Virus record (IMG/VR): IMGVR_UViG_3300009162_000020
Coordinates: 1-26,407 of that record
Direction: 5' to 3' (one strand)
DNA: 26,407 bases
Origin: a virus
Part shown: positions 14,686 through 22,233 of the stretch, one piece after another
Position numbering within the stretch: position 1 is the first letter of the stretch
How the letters are laid out: every line of letters begins with the position of its first letter
Program-made: the position numbers and the translations under genes
The notes under the pieces: generated by a model
What the model saw: only the letters and a program-made list of their open reading frames with translations
Databases searched by the model: none
Told to the model about the DNA's origin: nothing

Positions 14686-15639
14686 ATGCGACTGATTGGG
14701 CTCATGTGCGTCAGGAACGAGGCGTGGATTCTGGCCTGCTCCATGAGAGCAGCCCTGAAGTGGGTCGACGAGCTGGTGGTCGTTGATCACAATTCCACCG
14801 ACGGGACCTTCGACATCATCAACGAGATCTCGGCGGAGCACCCCTGGAGGGTCCATTACTCGCGGTGGCAGCCCACCGAGGAGAAGATCCTCGAAAGCGT
14901 CCATTCGACGAGCAGGACGATTCTCAATCCAACGCCCTCGAAGACCTGGAAGCAGCAGGTGCCGAGTGAGGACGAGTCGCGCTGGGATGAGCAGGATATG
15001 AGGCATCATTCCCTCGCGCTCGGCCGGCTCCGCGGCGGCACGCACTTCGCGATGATCGACGCGGACGAGATCATGACCGCGAACCTGATGGCGCGGATCC
15101 GGCAGGACGTGTACGCCTTGCAGCCCGGGGAGGTCCTCGACTACCCGCTCTATGCGATGCGTTCACTCGACGAGTTCCAGGATGACAACACGCACTGGTC
15201 TCGAGGCGTGTGCTCGCTCGTCTTCAGGGATGCGCCGCACCTAACCTGGAAGCCGGCCGCCGATGGGTACCACTTCCATTCCCGCGTTCCCTGGGGAGCT
15301 GGGAAGCGGATCGAGCCCGTGAAGTGGCGCGACGGCGGCGTCATGCATCTCCAGTGGGTCAACCATCGGCGCCTGGTTGCAAAACATTGCTGGTACCGCA
15401 TGGTCGAGACTGTTCGCTACCCGAACCGGATGACGGCCCAGAGGCTGAACGAGAAGTACGACGACGCCCTTCGGCCGCCCGGGCGAGTGAGCACCACCCC
15501 CAGCGACTGGTGGCGCGACTACGACCCTGGCCTGATCCAACTCAACGGCTGGCCGTGGCATGAGGGCGAGGTCCGGCGCATGGTGGACAAGTACGGCCTT
15601 GGCAAGTTCGAAGGGCTGGATCTCAAGGGGCTTGTGTGA
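14686..15639 (+). CDS. Family 2-like glycosyltransferase
   Basis: A 317-residue protein with its own strong site (GGGAGGAGG, about 8 bases before ATG 14686) in place of the stop-start coupling used upstream. It begins LIGLMCVRNEAWIL (3-16), then VDELVVVDHNSTDGT (27-41), the hallmark nucleotide-binding region of GT2/GT92-type glycosyltransferases. FAMIDADEIM (121-130) supplies the DxD. A later HLQWVNHRRLVAKHCWYRM block and a Trp-rich end (DWWRDYDPGLIQLNGWPWHEGE) complete the domain. Best-supported glycosyltransferase of the cassette and its last gene. Sugar and acceptor unknown. Confidence 0.85.
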   Translation: MRLIGLMCVRNEAWILACSMRAALKWVDELVVVDHNSTDGTFDIINEISAEHPWRVHYSRWQPTEEKILESVHSTSRTILNPTPSKTWKQQVPSEDESRWDEQDMRHHSLALGRLRGGTHFAMIDADEIMTANLMARIRQDVYALQPGEVLDYPLYAMRSLDEFQDDNTHWSRGVCSLVFRDAPHLTWKPAADGYHFHSRVPWGAGKRIEPVKWRDGGVMHLQWVNHRRLVAKHCWYRMVETVRYPNRMTAQRLNEKYDDALRPPGRVSTTPSDWWRDYDPGLIQLNGWPWHEGEVRRMVDKYGLGKFEGLDLKGLV

Positions 15640-15656
15640 GCTTTCGCTCCAAAGAC

Positions 15657-15663
15657 AAGGAGG
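15657..15663 (+). promoter_or_regulatory. Strong Shine-Dalgarno site for the triple-GroES gene
   Basis: AAGGAGG ending 5 bases before ATG 15669. A full-consensus site of this kind supports the start and implies efficient independent translation, unlike the coupled cassette genes. Confidence 0.65.
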
Positions 15664-15668
15664 CCTAA

Positions 15669-16598
15669 ATGCCGCGCACCGTCATCACTGCCGATCTCGA
15701 CGTTGAGAGCTTGATCCCCACGCAGGACCACGTTCTCGTGAAGGTCCTCGACCGGGACGTGACGGCCGGCGGGATCCTTCTCCCGAAGAACGCCGCGACG
15801 GCCTGCCGCGTCGCGAAGGTGATCTCTCGCGGGAAGGCCATCCCGAACGCGTACGACGGGAACGACTTCCCGATCAAAGTCGAGCCCGGCGAGCACGTGA
15901 TGTTCATGGACTACGCGGGCGAGAAACTGCGCGCCTTCTGGAGAGACTACCGCCTGATCCGAGAGCATGGGCTCTGGGCCAAGGTGGAGTTCGGCGCGGG
16001 GCACGATGTCATCGACTTTGAGAAGATCGAGCCCTGGGCGGACCGCCTCGTCCTCGAGCGCCAGGACGAGAGCATGACGAAGAGCGGGCTTCTCCATCTC
16101 CCGAACGCGCATCTCAAGATCGCCTGGAACCTCGCCACCGTGAAGTGGTCCGGCTTCGGCGTCTGGCACCAGCCAACTGCGAAGCTCCTTCCGTGCGAGT
16201 GCCAACCCGGAGACAAGGTGATTTTCAAGAGATACTCCGGTGAGGACCTCCGCGTCCGCGGAAAGGAGTACCGGATCACGCAGGAGGTCGACGTGGTCGC
16301 GATCATCGACCACGGAGTTCTCCGGCCGCTGCGGAACAAGGTGGTGATCGAGCGGAAGACGGCCGACTCGAAGACGAAGGGCGGCCTCCTCATCCCCGAC
16401 ACCGCCAAGACCAAGCACGTCACGGGAACGGTCGTTTCGGTCGGTGGCGTTCTCCTGGCGGACGGGGACCTTCATCCCTCGCCGCTTGAGGCCGGAGACC
16501 AGGTGCTATTCAAGGAAACGCCTGGGACGGAGATCGTACACGACGGCCGAGAGTTCGTGATCATGGATCAGTCTCTCGTCCTCGCGAAGGTGGAATAG
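15669..16598 (+). CDS. Co-chaperonin with three tandem GroES/Cpn10 domains
   Basis: A 309-residue protein built of three consecutive GroES-like domains, about residues 16-107, 120-213 and 217-309. Each repeats the family order. First comes an opening strand (DHVLVKVLDR, DRLVLERQDE, NKVVIERKTA). The GroEL-binding mobile loop follows (TAGGILLP, TKSGLLHLP, TKGGLLIP). Next is the P/A-G-[DE]-x-V-x-F strand with a hairpin (EPGEHVMFMDYAGE, QPGDKVIFKRYSGE, EAGDQVLFKETPGT). Last is a closing strand (YRLIREHGLWAKVE, YRITQEVDVVAIID, FVIMDQSLVLAKVE). Ordinary GroES is about 97 residues and forms a heptamer. Phage homologues such as T4 gp31 are single-domain and act with host GroEL on capsid protein folding. 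No groEL is visible here. Domain 3 is closest to standard GroES; domain 2 has an interrupted mobile loop (His143). Confidence 0.9.
   Translation: MPRTVITADLDVESLIPTQDHVLVKVLDRDVTAGGILLPKNAATACRVAKVISRGKAIPNAYDGNDFPIKVEPGEHVMFMDYAGEKLRAFWRDYRLIREHGLWAKVEFGAGHDVIDFEKIEPWADRLVLERQDESMTKSGLLHLPNAHLKIAWNLATVKWSGFGVWHQPTAKLLPCECQPGDKVIFKRYSGEDLRVRGKEYRITQEVDVVAIIDHGVLRPLRNKVVIERKTADSKTKGGLLIPDTAKTKHVTGTVVSVGGVLLADGDLHPSPLEAGDQVLFKETPGTEIVHDGREFVIMDQSLVLAKVE
15714..16595 (+). repeat. Three diverged GroES domain repeats within one gene
   Basis: Protein-level repeats at about 15714-15989, 16026-16307 and 16317-16595. They are easily aligned by the mobile-loop and P-G-D-x-V-x-F motifs but are not obvious as DNA repeats, so the fusion or duplication is old. 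Confidence 0.8.
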
Positions 16599-16616
16599 AA
16601 CAGAAAGGAGATCCTC

Positions 16617-16928
16617 GTGGACATCGGCAACAGCGAATGGGAATGGTGGGTGGGCGCGATCAACGGCTACGGGGAGTGCGGATGGGAGCAGAAGGGGAAC
16701 AAGATCCGCCACATCACCATACTCGCCGGCATCGGCCAAATGGGCGGAATCAACTTCAGCAAGACGACCTCGTTCCTCGCGATGGTCGACGGAGAGCATG
16801 CGGAGGTCGAGATCGATCCATCCCACATCATCCTGAAGAACAAGCCGAAGGAAGGCATCGTCAAGGACTGGGTCAACTTCTGGGGCGGCGCCAAGATCAT
16901 CCGGCCCGGGTTCGGAGGAAGGGGGTAG
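16617..16928 (+). CDS. Hypothetical protein between the co-chaperonin and MuF genes
   Basis: A 103-residue protein starting at GTG 16617 with AAAGGAG 6 bases upstream. The N-terminus is Trp/Gly-rich (EWEWWVGAINGYGECGWEQKG), followed by an Ile/Gly-rich beta-looking segment (ITILAGIGQMGGINFSK) and a basic C-terminus ending PGFGGRG. I do not recognise it. Its position after the co-chaperonin and one base before the MuF gene suggests a head-related role, by context only. Confidence 0.65.
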   Translation: MDIGNSEWEWWVGAINGYGECGWEQKGNKIRHITILAGIGQMGGINFSKTTSFLAMVDGEHAEVEIDPSHIILKNKPKEGIVKDWVNFWGGAKIIRPGFGGRG

Positions 16929-16929
16929 C

Positions 16930-17811
16930 GTGATCTCATCCATCAAGGAACTGAACGGCTTCCTGGACCGCCGAGCGAGCGCCTTCGAGCGGGCGCTTCT
17001 CGCGCTCTTGAAGTCCCGCTATGCACAAGGCGGCGATGAAGAGCAGGCGTTCTCCAACCTCACCGCGCTCCTCGGCGCCACGCTCGTCCTCGCCCAGCTG
17101 CACGGCCGCCGGCGGACGCTGCTTGAGGCGGACCGTCTTCGGGAGGCGCCTGCGGCGGCGTTCGAAGCGAAACCGGAGAAGTCACCCCTTTCCATGGGCC
17201 TCGCCTTCGAGGAGGCAGTCGAGGATCTACTGGCGCGCGAACCCAGACTCGTCTCAAGCGCCCGCGAGATTGCCGAGCTCTATTCCCAGGGCAAGGTCTT
17301 CGCCATGGCCAAATCGATCTCGCGGAGACTCACGGAGCGTGTCCAAGCGGCGATCACGCAGATGATGATCTCCGGTGAGAACCTCGGGAAGGGAGAGAAT
17401 GAGATCCTCCGAATCGCCTCGGAGGAGTCGCACGACTGGGTACGCGCCTACGCATCGACGGTCTATCGGACGAACGTCGCGAACGCCTACACCGAGGGAA
17501 GGCTTACTCAGGTTCAGAACCCGGAGGTTGCGGAGGTCGTGAAAGCATTCGAGTTCGTTGGCATCGACGACGCCAGGACGCGGCCCAATCACCGTGCGGC
17601 GCACGGTCTCATCGCGGCGATCGACGATCCGATCTGGGCCCGCATGCGCCCGCCCCTGGGGTACCAGTGCCGATGCGGCATCATCTTCGCGGGTCGGTAC
17701 ACGCTCGAGAGGAAGGGCCTGATCAACAAGGATGGGTCGGTGAAGAGGTACGAACCGCCCGGGTTCTCCGCGGCGGGGCCGGATGCGGGATTCAAGGGAG
17801 GGGAACTGTGA
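16930..17811 (+). CDS. Phage head morphogenesis protein, Mu gpF-like (MuF domain)
   Basis: A 293-residue protein from GTG 16930. The first 170 residues are helical. The MuF domain follows: YRTNVANAYTEGRL (179-192), then GIDDARTRPNHRAAHG (211-226) and the closing PPLGYQCRCGI (241-251), the D-x-R-T-R-P-x-H and PP-G-x-x-C-R-C pattern that defines the family. MuF proteins are minor head proteins thought to sit near the portal and help early head assembly; in Mu the gene follows the portal directly. Here the two are separated by the cassette. The size is normal for a stand-alone MuF protein, with no toxin domain fused. Its stop overlaps the next ATG. Confidence 0.9.
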   Translation: MISSIKELNGFLDRRASAFERALLALLKSRYAQGGDEEQAFSNLTALLGATLVLAQLHGRRRTLLEADRLREAPAAAFEAKPEKSPLSMGLAFEEAVEDLLAREPRLVSSAREIAELYSQGKVFAMAKSISRRLTERVQAAITQMMISGENLGKGENEILRIASEESHDWVRAYASTVYRTNVANAYTEGRLTQVQNPEVAEVVKAFEFVGIDDARTRPNHRAAHGLIAAIDDPIWARMRPPLGYQCRCGIIFAGRYTLERKGLINKDGSVKRYEPPGFSAAGPDAGFKGGEL

Positions 17812-18002
17812 TGGGTGAGCGACTCCTTCGCAAAGTGGTCTATCTGCCGCGGCAGATGATCGCCAATATCCGCCTGATCTCCGAGACTGATGGACGCGAC
17901 GAGAACGAACTCGTGCGCGTTGCGCTCGGAGAATTCATCATGGGAAAAATGGCCCAGGCAACAGCGATCAAGAGCTTTCAGGTCAAGCCACCGATCAAAT
18001 AG
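17811..18002 (+). CDS. Small ribbon-helix-helix-like protein
   Basis: A 63-residue protein from ATG 17811, overlapping the MuF stop (TGATG), with GGGAGGGG shortly upstream. The sequence reads as a beta strand (LLRKVVYLP, 5-13), a helix (RQMIANIRLISET), a turn with Gly-Arg-Asp, and a second helix (ENELVRVALGEFIMGKM). This is the order of ribbon-helix-helix (CopG/Arc-type) DNA-binding domains. If correct, it could be a local transcription regulator, and it precedes the widest noncoding gap of the window. The call is based on pattern only; a structural peptide is an alternative. Confidence 0.5.
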   Translation: MGERLLRKVVYLPRQMIANIRLISETDGRDENELVRVALGEFIMGKMAQATAIKSFQVKPPIK

Positions 18003-18108
18003 TTGGGCGCAGGCTGTCCAGCCCGGTAGGTTGTCAGGTGGCACTTTAGACCCACGCCAGGCCCGCCCACTTCTATCTTGCACTCCTCGGGACTAATGTT
18101 CCCAAGAG
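18003..18108 (+). other. 106-base intergenic gap, possible regulatory region
   Basis: The longest noncoding stretch in the window. It contains short imperfect inverted segments (GGCTG/CAGCC near 18011-18022, and GTGG/CCAC flanking an AT-richer core) but no consensus sigma-70 promoter with correct spacing and no hairpin followed by T residues. The Shine-Dalgarno match for the protease gene is weak (AAGAG). It separates the MuF/RHH genes from the protease-scaffold gene and is the most likely place for a late promoter or operator, without direct proof. Confidence 0.25.
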
Positions 18109-19752
18109 ATGAGCACGGCAACCGCGACACCGAAGATCGACCTGAAGGCCGCCTTCGATTCCGCCGGATACGACGTCTTCTCCTTCACGCCAGCCGAACA
18201 GTCCGCCATCTCGGCGAAGATCCAGAAGCTCCGCGACGAAGGGAAGCCGCAGCGTCAGGCCATCGCGATCGCCATCAGCATGGTCACGCCTGGCAAGGCG
18301 AAGAAGCAGTCGACGGCGACGGCCGCATTCTCGGCCTCGAATGACGGCGCGCCGGGCCCGAAGCCCAAGATCAAGCTCCGGGGCGGCAGCTACGCCTGGC
18401 ATGACGACGGCGACGGGTACTTCACGATCTTCGACGTGCCCATCATGAGCATCGTGAAGAAGGGCGTGAAGGGCGCGCCCATGGACGTCGATGAGGCCGA
18501 GCTCAACCGCTACGTCCAGGTGGCCCAGGAGCGGTATCACCACTGGAACTACTGCGCGACGGCCTTCGTGAACCACAACAAGGACGTCGAGTTCGAGAAG
18601 CCGGAGTTCGCCGGCTACGTCCTTCCCTACCGCGTCGGTCCCGCCGCACTCGAGGATGAGACCGGCGTCATGAGGACCGTGCCCGCGGTCTTCGCGAACC
18701 TGAAGGTCAACGAGAGCACCTTCCGGAAGATCGAGCGCGGCGAACTGCCCTACCACAGCCCGGAGGTTCCCTGGGCCAAGCGCCGGATCTCCGGCCTCGC
18801 GTTCCTCGACACGAAGCCCCCGTTCTTCGAGTTCCCGAACCTGACGCTCGGCGACGAGCAGAAGGACCTGACTTACGCCGACTCGGCCACTTTTTCGGAG
18901 GTTCCCGTGAAGGACATCAAGCGCGAACCCGTGGGCCGCTTCGACGCCGACGGCGATGGCGACGGCGGAGTGAAGCAGATGCTCAAGAACCTCGACGCCA
19001 AGATGTCGGCGATGGAGGCGAAGTACGCGGCCTTCGAAGGCCAGTTCGCCGCCATGAAGAAGAAGTTCGAAGGCGAGGCCGGAGACCTGTCCGGCACGAA
19101 GGTCGCCTCCACCGGCGGCAACGGTTCGAATCCTCCGACGAACCCCGCCGGCGGCACGTCGACCCCCGTCCTCAAGGGCAAGGCCGAAGGAGAGGGCGAT
19201 GGAGACGCCGACGGCGAGGCGGGCAAGAAGGGGAAGAAGGGCACGTTCGCGGGCGAGAAGGGAAACCCGCTCCCCGTCGAGCCGACCACGCCGGTCGTCG
19301 ACCCGAAGTTCGTCGCGCAGTTCGAAGCCACGAACGCGCGCCTCGCGGTCCTCGAGAAGGAGCGCGCCGACGAAAAGGCCGCGGTCACCAAGAAGGACCG
19401 CGTCGCCTGGGCTCGCAAGGAGCTCTCGGGGAAGATGCTTCGCCAGGGCTTCGACGAGTTCATCGGCCAGTTCGCCTCGGACGAGGCGCAGTTCAAGGCC
19501 ATCGTCGACGAGATGAAGAAGTCCCTCCCCGCCGAGCCTCCCAAGAGCATGGCGGACTTCAAGGGCGTGGCCGTCGAGCCGAACGCGCCGTCGGTCGCGA
19601 AGTTCGCGAACCTGGGCCCCGAGCAGGGCGAGATGGCGGCGAAGTTCGCCGCGCAGTACCGCGAGATGAAGCGCCTGAAGTGGCCCACCCAGCAGACCGA
19701 GGAGCAGTTCGTGAAGTTCCAGATGGAAGCCGCCACCGGGCTGAGCGCCTAG
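18109..19752 (+). CDS. Head maturation protease fused to scaffold, Mu I-like
   Basis: A 547-residue protein. Residues 25-58 carry a motif seen in many phage proteins (AEQSAISAKIQKLRDEGKPQ then AIAIAISM). Residues 90-245 fit a Mu gpI-type protease: FTIFDVPIMS, then FVNHNKD with candidate catalytic His156, VFANLKVNESTFRKIERGEL, and PYHSPEV with candidate Ser217 at the 'G-E-x-x-Y-x-S-P' site. Residues 287-322 form a charged coiled-coil-like helix. A long Gly/Asp/Lys/Pro-rich linker (about 323-400) and another helical region follow, as expected for a scaffold. In Mu the protease (I) and scaffold (Z) come from overlapping genes; here both seem to be one chain. It would be cleaved and removed during capsid maturation. 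Confidence 0.65.
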   Translation: MSTATATPKIDLKAAFDSAGYDVFSFTPAEQSAISAKIQKLRDEGKPQRQAIAIAISMVTPGKAKKQSTATAAFSASNDGAPGPKPKIKLRGGSYAWHDDGDGYFTIFDVPIMSIVKKGVKGAPMDVDEAELNRYVQVAQERYHHWNYCATAFVNHNKDVEFEKPEFAGYVLPYRVGPAALEDETGVMRTVPAVFANLKVNESTFRKIERGELPYHSPEVPWAKRRISGLAFLDTKPPFFEFPNLTLGDEQKDLTYADSATFSEVPVKDIKREPVGRFDADGDGDGGVKQMLKNLDAKMSAMEAKYAAFEGQFAAMKKKFEGEAGDLSGTKVASTGGNGSNPPTNPAGGTSTPVLKGKAEGEGDGDADGEAGKKGKKGTFAGEKGNPLPVEPTTPVVDPKFVAQFEATNARLAVLEKERADEKAAVTKKDRVAWARKELSGKMLRQGFDEFIGQFASDEAQFKAIVDEMKKSLPAEPPKSMADFKGVAVEPNAPSVAKFANLGPEQGEMAAKFAAQYREMKRLKWPTQQTEEQFVKFQMEAATGLSA

Positions 19753-19777
19753 TCGCGCCAAAGAGAAGGAGAACGAC

Positions 19778-20293
19778 ATGGCCGCACTCACCGCGTACGT
19801 CGACCGCCGGTACCGTCCGGGCGGCTTCTCGTGGCCCCAGAACTGGGTCGTCGCCAACACCGACGTCATCTTCATCGGCTCGTTCATGGGCCTGCCGAAC
19901 CCGACCACGGGCGGCCTGACCTCCCGCCGCGGCTTCGCGACGACGTTCCAGAACCAGCAGCAGCTGATGTGGCTGGGCGTCTGCGTCCGCACGAACTACG
20001 AGTCCTCGAGCGACCGCGACGCGAACAAGGTCACGGGCGTCTCCGCCGGCTCGCCGCCCCCGGAGGCCTGGGCCGAGTCCGGCCCCATCGTCCTGGAGCA
20101 GTACGCGGTCACGGGCCTGTCGGCGCAGGGCGACGTCGGCAAGGCCGTCTTCGCCACGAGCGACAACGATCTCCAGCTGACCCAGGCTCAGGCCCCGTCG
20201 ATCGGTCGAGTCTGCTACTGGTACTCGACCACGTCGGCGGATGTGCTGTGCTACGGGTTCCTCGGCCTCTTCGCGGCCCAGACGGTGGTCTAG
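19778..20293 (+). CDS. Putative capsid decoration protein
   Basis: A 171-residue protein with AAGGAGAA about 5 bases before ATG 19778, directly between the scaffold and major capsid genes, the usual place of a decoration or stabilisation protein. It is Ser/Thr/Ala-rich with beta-strand character. VGKAVFATSDNDLQLTQAQA (about 127-146) followed by IGRVCYW resembles the 'G-x-x-V-Y/F-x-x-x-D-x-x-x-T ... IGRV' pattern of DUF2190-type decoration proteins. The identification depends on this and on context. It would bind the outside of the capsid, and exposed Ser/Thr could be glycan acceptors, which is speculation. Confidence 0.6.
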   Translation: MAALTAYVDRRYRPGGFSWPQNWVVANTDVIFIGSFMGLPNPTTGGLTSRRGFATTFQNQQQLMWLGVCVRTNYESSSDRDANKVTGVSAGSPPPEAWAESGPIVLEQYAVTGLSAQGDVGKAVFATSDNDLQLTQAQAPSIGRVCYWYSTTSADVLCYGFLGLFAAQTVV

Positions 20294-20311
20294 TTCCGAG
20301 AACGAGAGATT

Positions 20312-20318
20312 AAGGAGG
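20312..20318 (+). promoter_or_regulatory. Strong Shine-Dalgarno site for the major capsid gene
   Basis: AAGGAGG placed 7 bases before ATG 20326, a full-consensus site expected for the most abundantly made virion protein. The downstream genes at 23954 (also AAGGAGG) and 21334 (GGGAGG) have similar sites. Confidence 0.65.
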
Positions 20319-20325
20319 GCAGACC

Positions 20326-21297
20326 ATGCCCAGCGCAGCGATTTCGGCACTCCTGACCCCCGGCATGAAGAGCGAGTTCGCGCTCGCCTACCAGCCGCGG
20401 TACGACGGGATCGTGAAGGAGCTCGGCGACGTCATCTGGCTCGACGCCACGTCGGACAAGCTCTTCGAGGTCTACGGCATCGTCGATTCCGCGGTGCATC
20501 CCGCGCGCTGGGATCCGGGCCGGACCATCCCCTCGAAGAAGCTGGGCGGCACGAACTTCACCATCACGAACCGCGACTTCGGCCGGCGCGTCCTCCTGCC
20601 CCGCAACTTCGACGACGAGCAGACGGGCCAGCTGATGAACGTCGCCCGCACGACCGGCTCGCGCTGGGTCCTCCTCCCCGAGCGCATCTTCTACCAGTAC
20701 ATCCAGGTCGCCACGGACCCGGATCTGCTGCCCGCCGTCCCGAACTCCGCCGACGGCAACGCGCTCTACCTGACCACGTCGCGCTACGGCAGCTCGACGG
20801 GCAACGGCGTCAGCCAGACCGGCTCGACGACCACGCAGAGCGTCATCACCGACCTCTACTCCGGCGTCCAGACGTTCCGGAACTTCCAGGACACGGAGAG
20901 CCAGCCGTTCTTCGACGTCGCCCTGACGCGCGACATCAGCGTGTTCTACGGGACGTCGCTCACCCTCGTGATCGAGCAGGTGGCGAACCAGGCGCTCACG
21001 CACTCGGTCGTGAGCTCGACGGGCGCCGCGGTCTCGAACGTCGCCATGTACGGCACGATCAACTGGAAGTTCATCGGGAGCCAGAGGATCACCACCTCGC
21101 GGCTGTTCCTGTTCCTCCGGAACCTCCCGAACGAGCTCCGGCCGATCGTCCGCCAGGTGCGGAAGGGGATGACGGCGGCCCAGGCGAACTGGGACATCTC
21201 CGACTACACCCGCGACACGGGCGAGCCGTACTGGCAGTTCCACAGCCGCGAAGGCTGGGGTTCCGCCAACGCGCGCGGCACCGTCCGGATCGCGTAG
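20326..21297 (+). CDS. Major capsid protein, Mu gpT-like
   Basis: A 323-residue protein, close to the length of Mu gpT (about 305). FTITNRDFGRRVLLPRNFDD followed by EQTGQL (78-104) matches the gpT-type segment that precedes the long helix, which here is ARTTGSRWVLLPERIFYQYI (107-126). The middle contains a Ser/Thr/Gly-rich variable region (about 148-182), then Ile/Leu/Val-rich strands. TINWKFIGSQRITTSRLFLF lies near the C-terminal axial domain. HK97-fold proteins of this group form the shell. Location after protease/scaffold and decoration genes and a very strong ribosome site support the call. It is the likely client of the triple-GroES protein. Confidence 0.85.
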   Translation: MPSAAISALLTPGMKSEFALAYQPRYDGIVKELGDVIWLDATSDKLFEVYGIVDSAVHPARWDPGRTIPSKKLGGTNFTITNRDFGRRVLLPRNFDDEQTGQLMNVARTTGSRWVLLPERIFYQYIQVATDPDLLPAVPNSADGNALYLTTSRYGSSTGNGVSQTGSTTTQSVITDLYSGVQTFRNFQDTESQPFFDVALTRDISVFYGTSLTLVIEQVANQALTHSVVSSTGAAVSNVAMYGTINWKFIGSQRITTSRLFLFLRNLPNELRPIVRQVRKGMTAAQANWDISDYTRDTGEPYWQFHSREGWGSANARGTVRIA

Positions 21298-21333
21298 GCC
21301 GCGACCATACTCGGGTTTCAACTGGGAGGCGAT

Positions 21334-22215
21334 ATGGCAGGCAAGGACAGAGAAGGTGCATCCTCGGATGTCGGATCGTCCGTGATCTCGACGGCTCCCG
21401 CTCCGGGAGCCAGCCGCGTCGCGTCGAGTCCGCTCACGGTCGACGTCATCCGTGACCCCGCCGAAGGCATGGCCCTCTACTGGTGCGGGACCCTCCTCAT
21501 GGAGGGAGATTTCGACTTCGAGGTGCCGGCGACGCTCCAGGAGATCGACGGCGGAATCGTCTCCGAAGGGGACGACGGCGGATTCTGCAAGCCCATCAAG
21601 ACCACGGCGTGGAAGCAGTGGTATCCCGGACCGGGGAAGCCGAGCTTCTGGGCCGCCCGGAACCGCTACTTCCAGCAGCTCGACGTGACGGGCCTCTCCT
21701 TCCCGGCGTTCAGCGAGGAACGCGGTCGAGATGCGGCGAACGAAGACGTGGGCCACAAGTACGCCTGGCCCGGCTGCATCTTCGCCATGAGCGACTCGGA
21801 CATCAAGAGAGTGCTCGAGAGCGTCCAGAACCACGCGATCCGGCCGCTCGGGCCGGCGTGGCACTCCTTCCCCGGCGCGAAGGTCGTGAACTACAAGCAC
21901 GCCCACATGCCCGGATGCCCCGGCGGCCGCCTCCTCACGGCGCCGTACTGCCAGAAGTGCGAGGACATCGAGAAGGCGATCGCGGACTCGAAGAACGAGC
22001 GCCTCCTGCCGCAGCGCAACCAGGATCCGGAGTACCGCCACCGGGAGGATCTCCCGATCTCGGATTTCATCTACCTGCTCAAGCTCGGGGCGTCCTGGGA
22101 TACGCCCCGCGACCTCTACACGAGCCTCGTTCCGACGATGGCGGAGTTCATCAAGAAGCAGCCTCCTTCCCTCTCGCGCGACCTGAACAAGGCGCCGAAG
22201 GGCGGGGCGGCGTAA
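21334..22215 (+). CDS. Hypothetical protein downstream of the capsid gene
   Basis: A 293-residue protein with GGGAGG about 6 bases before ATG 21334. The N-terminal 35 residues are Ser/Ala/Gly-rich and disordered. A compact region follows (LYWCGTLLMEGDFDFEVP, YPGPGKPSFWAARNRYF). Near the middle are several His and Cys residues (YKHAHMPGCPGGRL, then YCQKCEDIEKA) that could bind zinc. The C-terminal part is helical and basic. I do not recognise a family. A virion or head-assembly role is inferred from its place in the structural operon. Confidence 0.7.
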   Translation: MAGKDREGASSDVGSSVISTAPAPGASRVASSPLTVDVIRDPAEGMALYWCGTLLMEGDFDFEVPATLQEIDGGIVSEGDDGGFCKPIKTTAWKQWYPGPGKPSFWAARNRYFQQLDVTGLSFPAFSEERGRDAANEDVGHKYAWPGCIFAMSDSDIKRVLESVQNHAIRPLGPAWHSFPGAKVVNYKHAHMPGCPGGRLLTAPYCQKCEDIEKAIADSKNERLLPQRNQDPEYRHREDLPISDFIYLLKLGASWDTPRDLYTSLVPTMAEFIKKQPPSLSRDLNKAPKGGAA

Positions 22216-22233
22216 CGAAGGGGGTCCGGACCG

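Noticed and set aside
2544-15639. Possibility that the cassette is a host chromosomal polysaccharide locus
   Set aside because: It is flanked on both sides by phage head genes on the same strand, shares the tight packing and most of its composition with them, and lacks membrane export components.
18003-18108. Possible sigma-70 or sigma-54 promoter elements in the gap (TTGTCA, TTGCAC, TGGCAC)
   Set aside because: None has a partner box at acceptable spacing.
18073-19992. 639-codon open frame on the - strand opposite the protease-scaffold gene
   Set aside because: A mirror frame of a Lys/Glu/Ala-rich gene with strong third-position GC; no ribosome site or recognisable domain.
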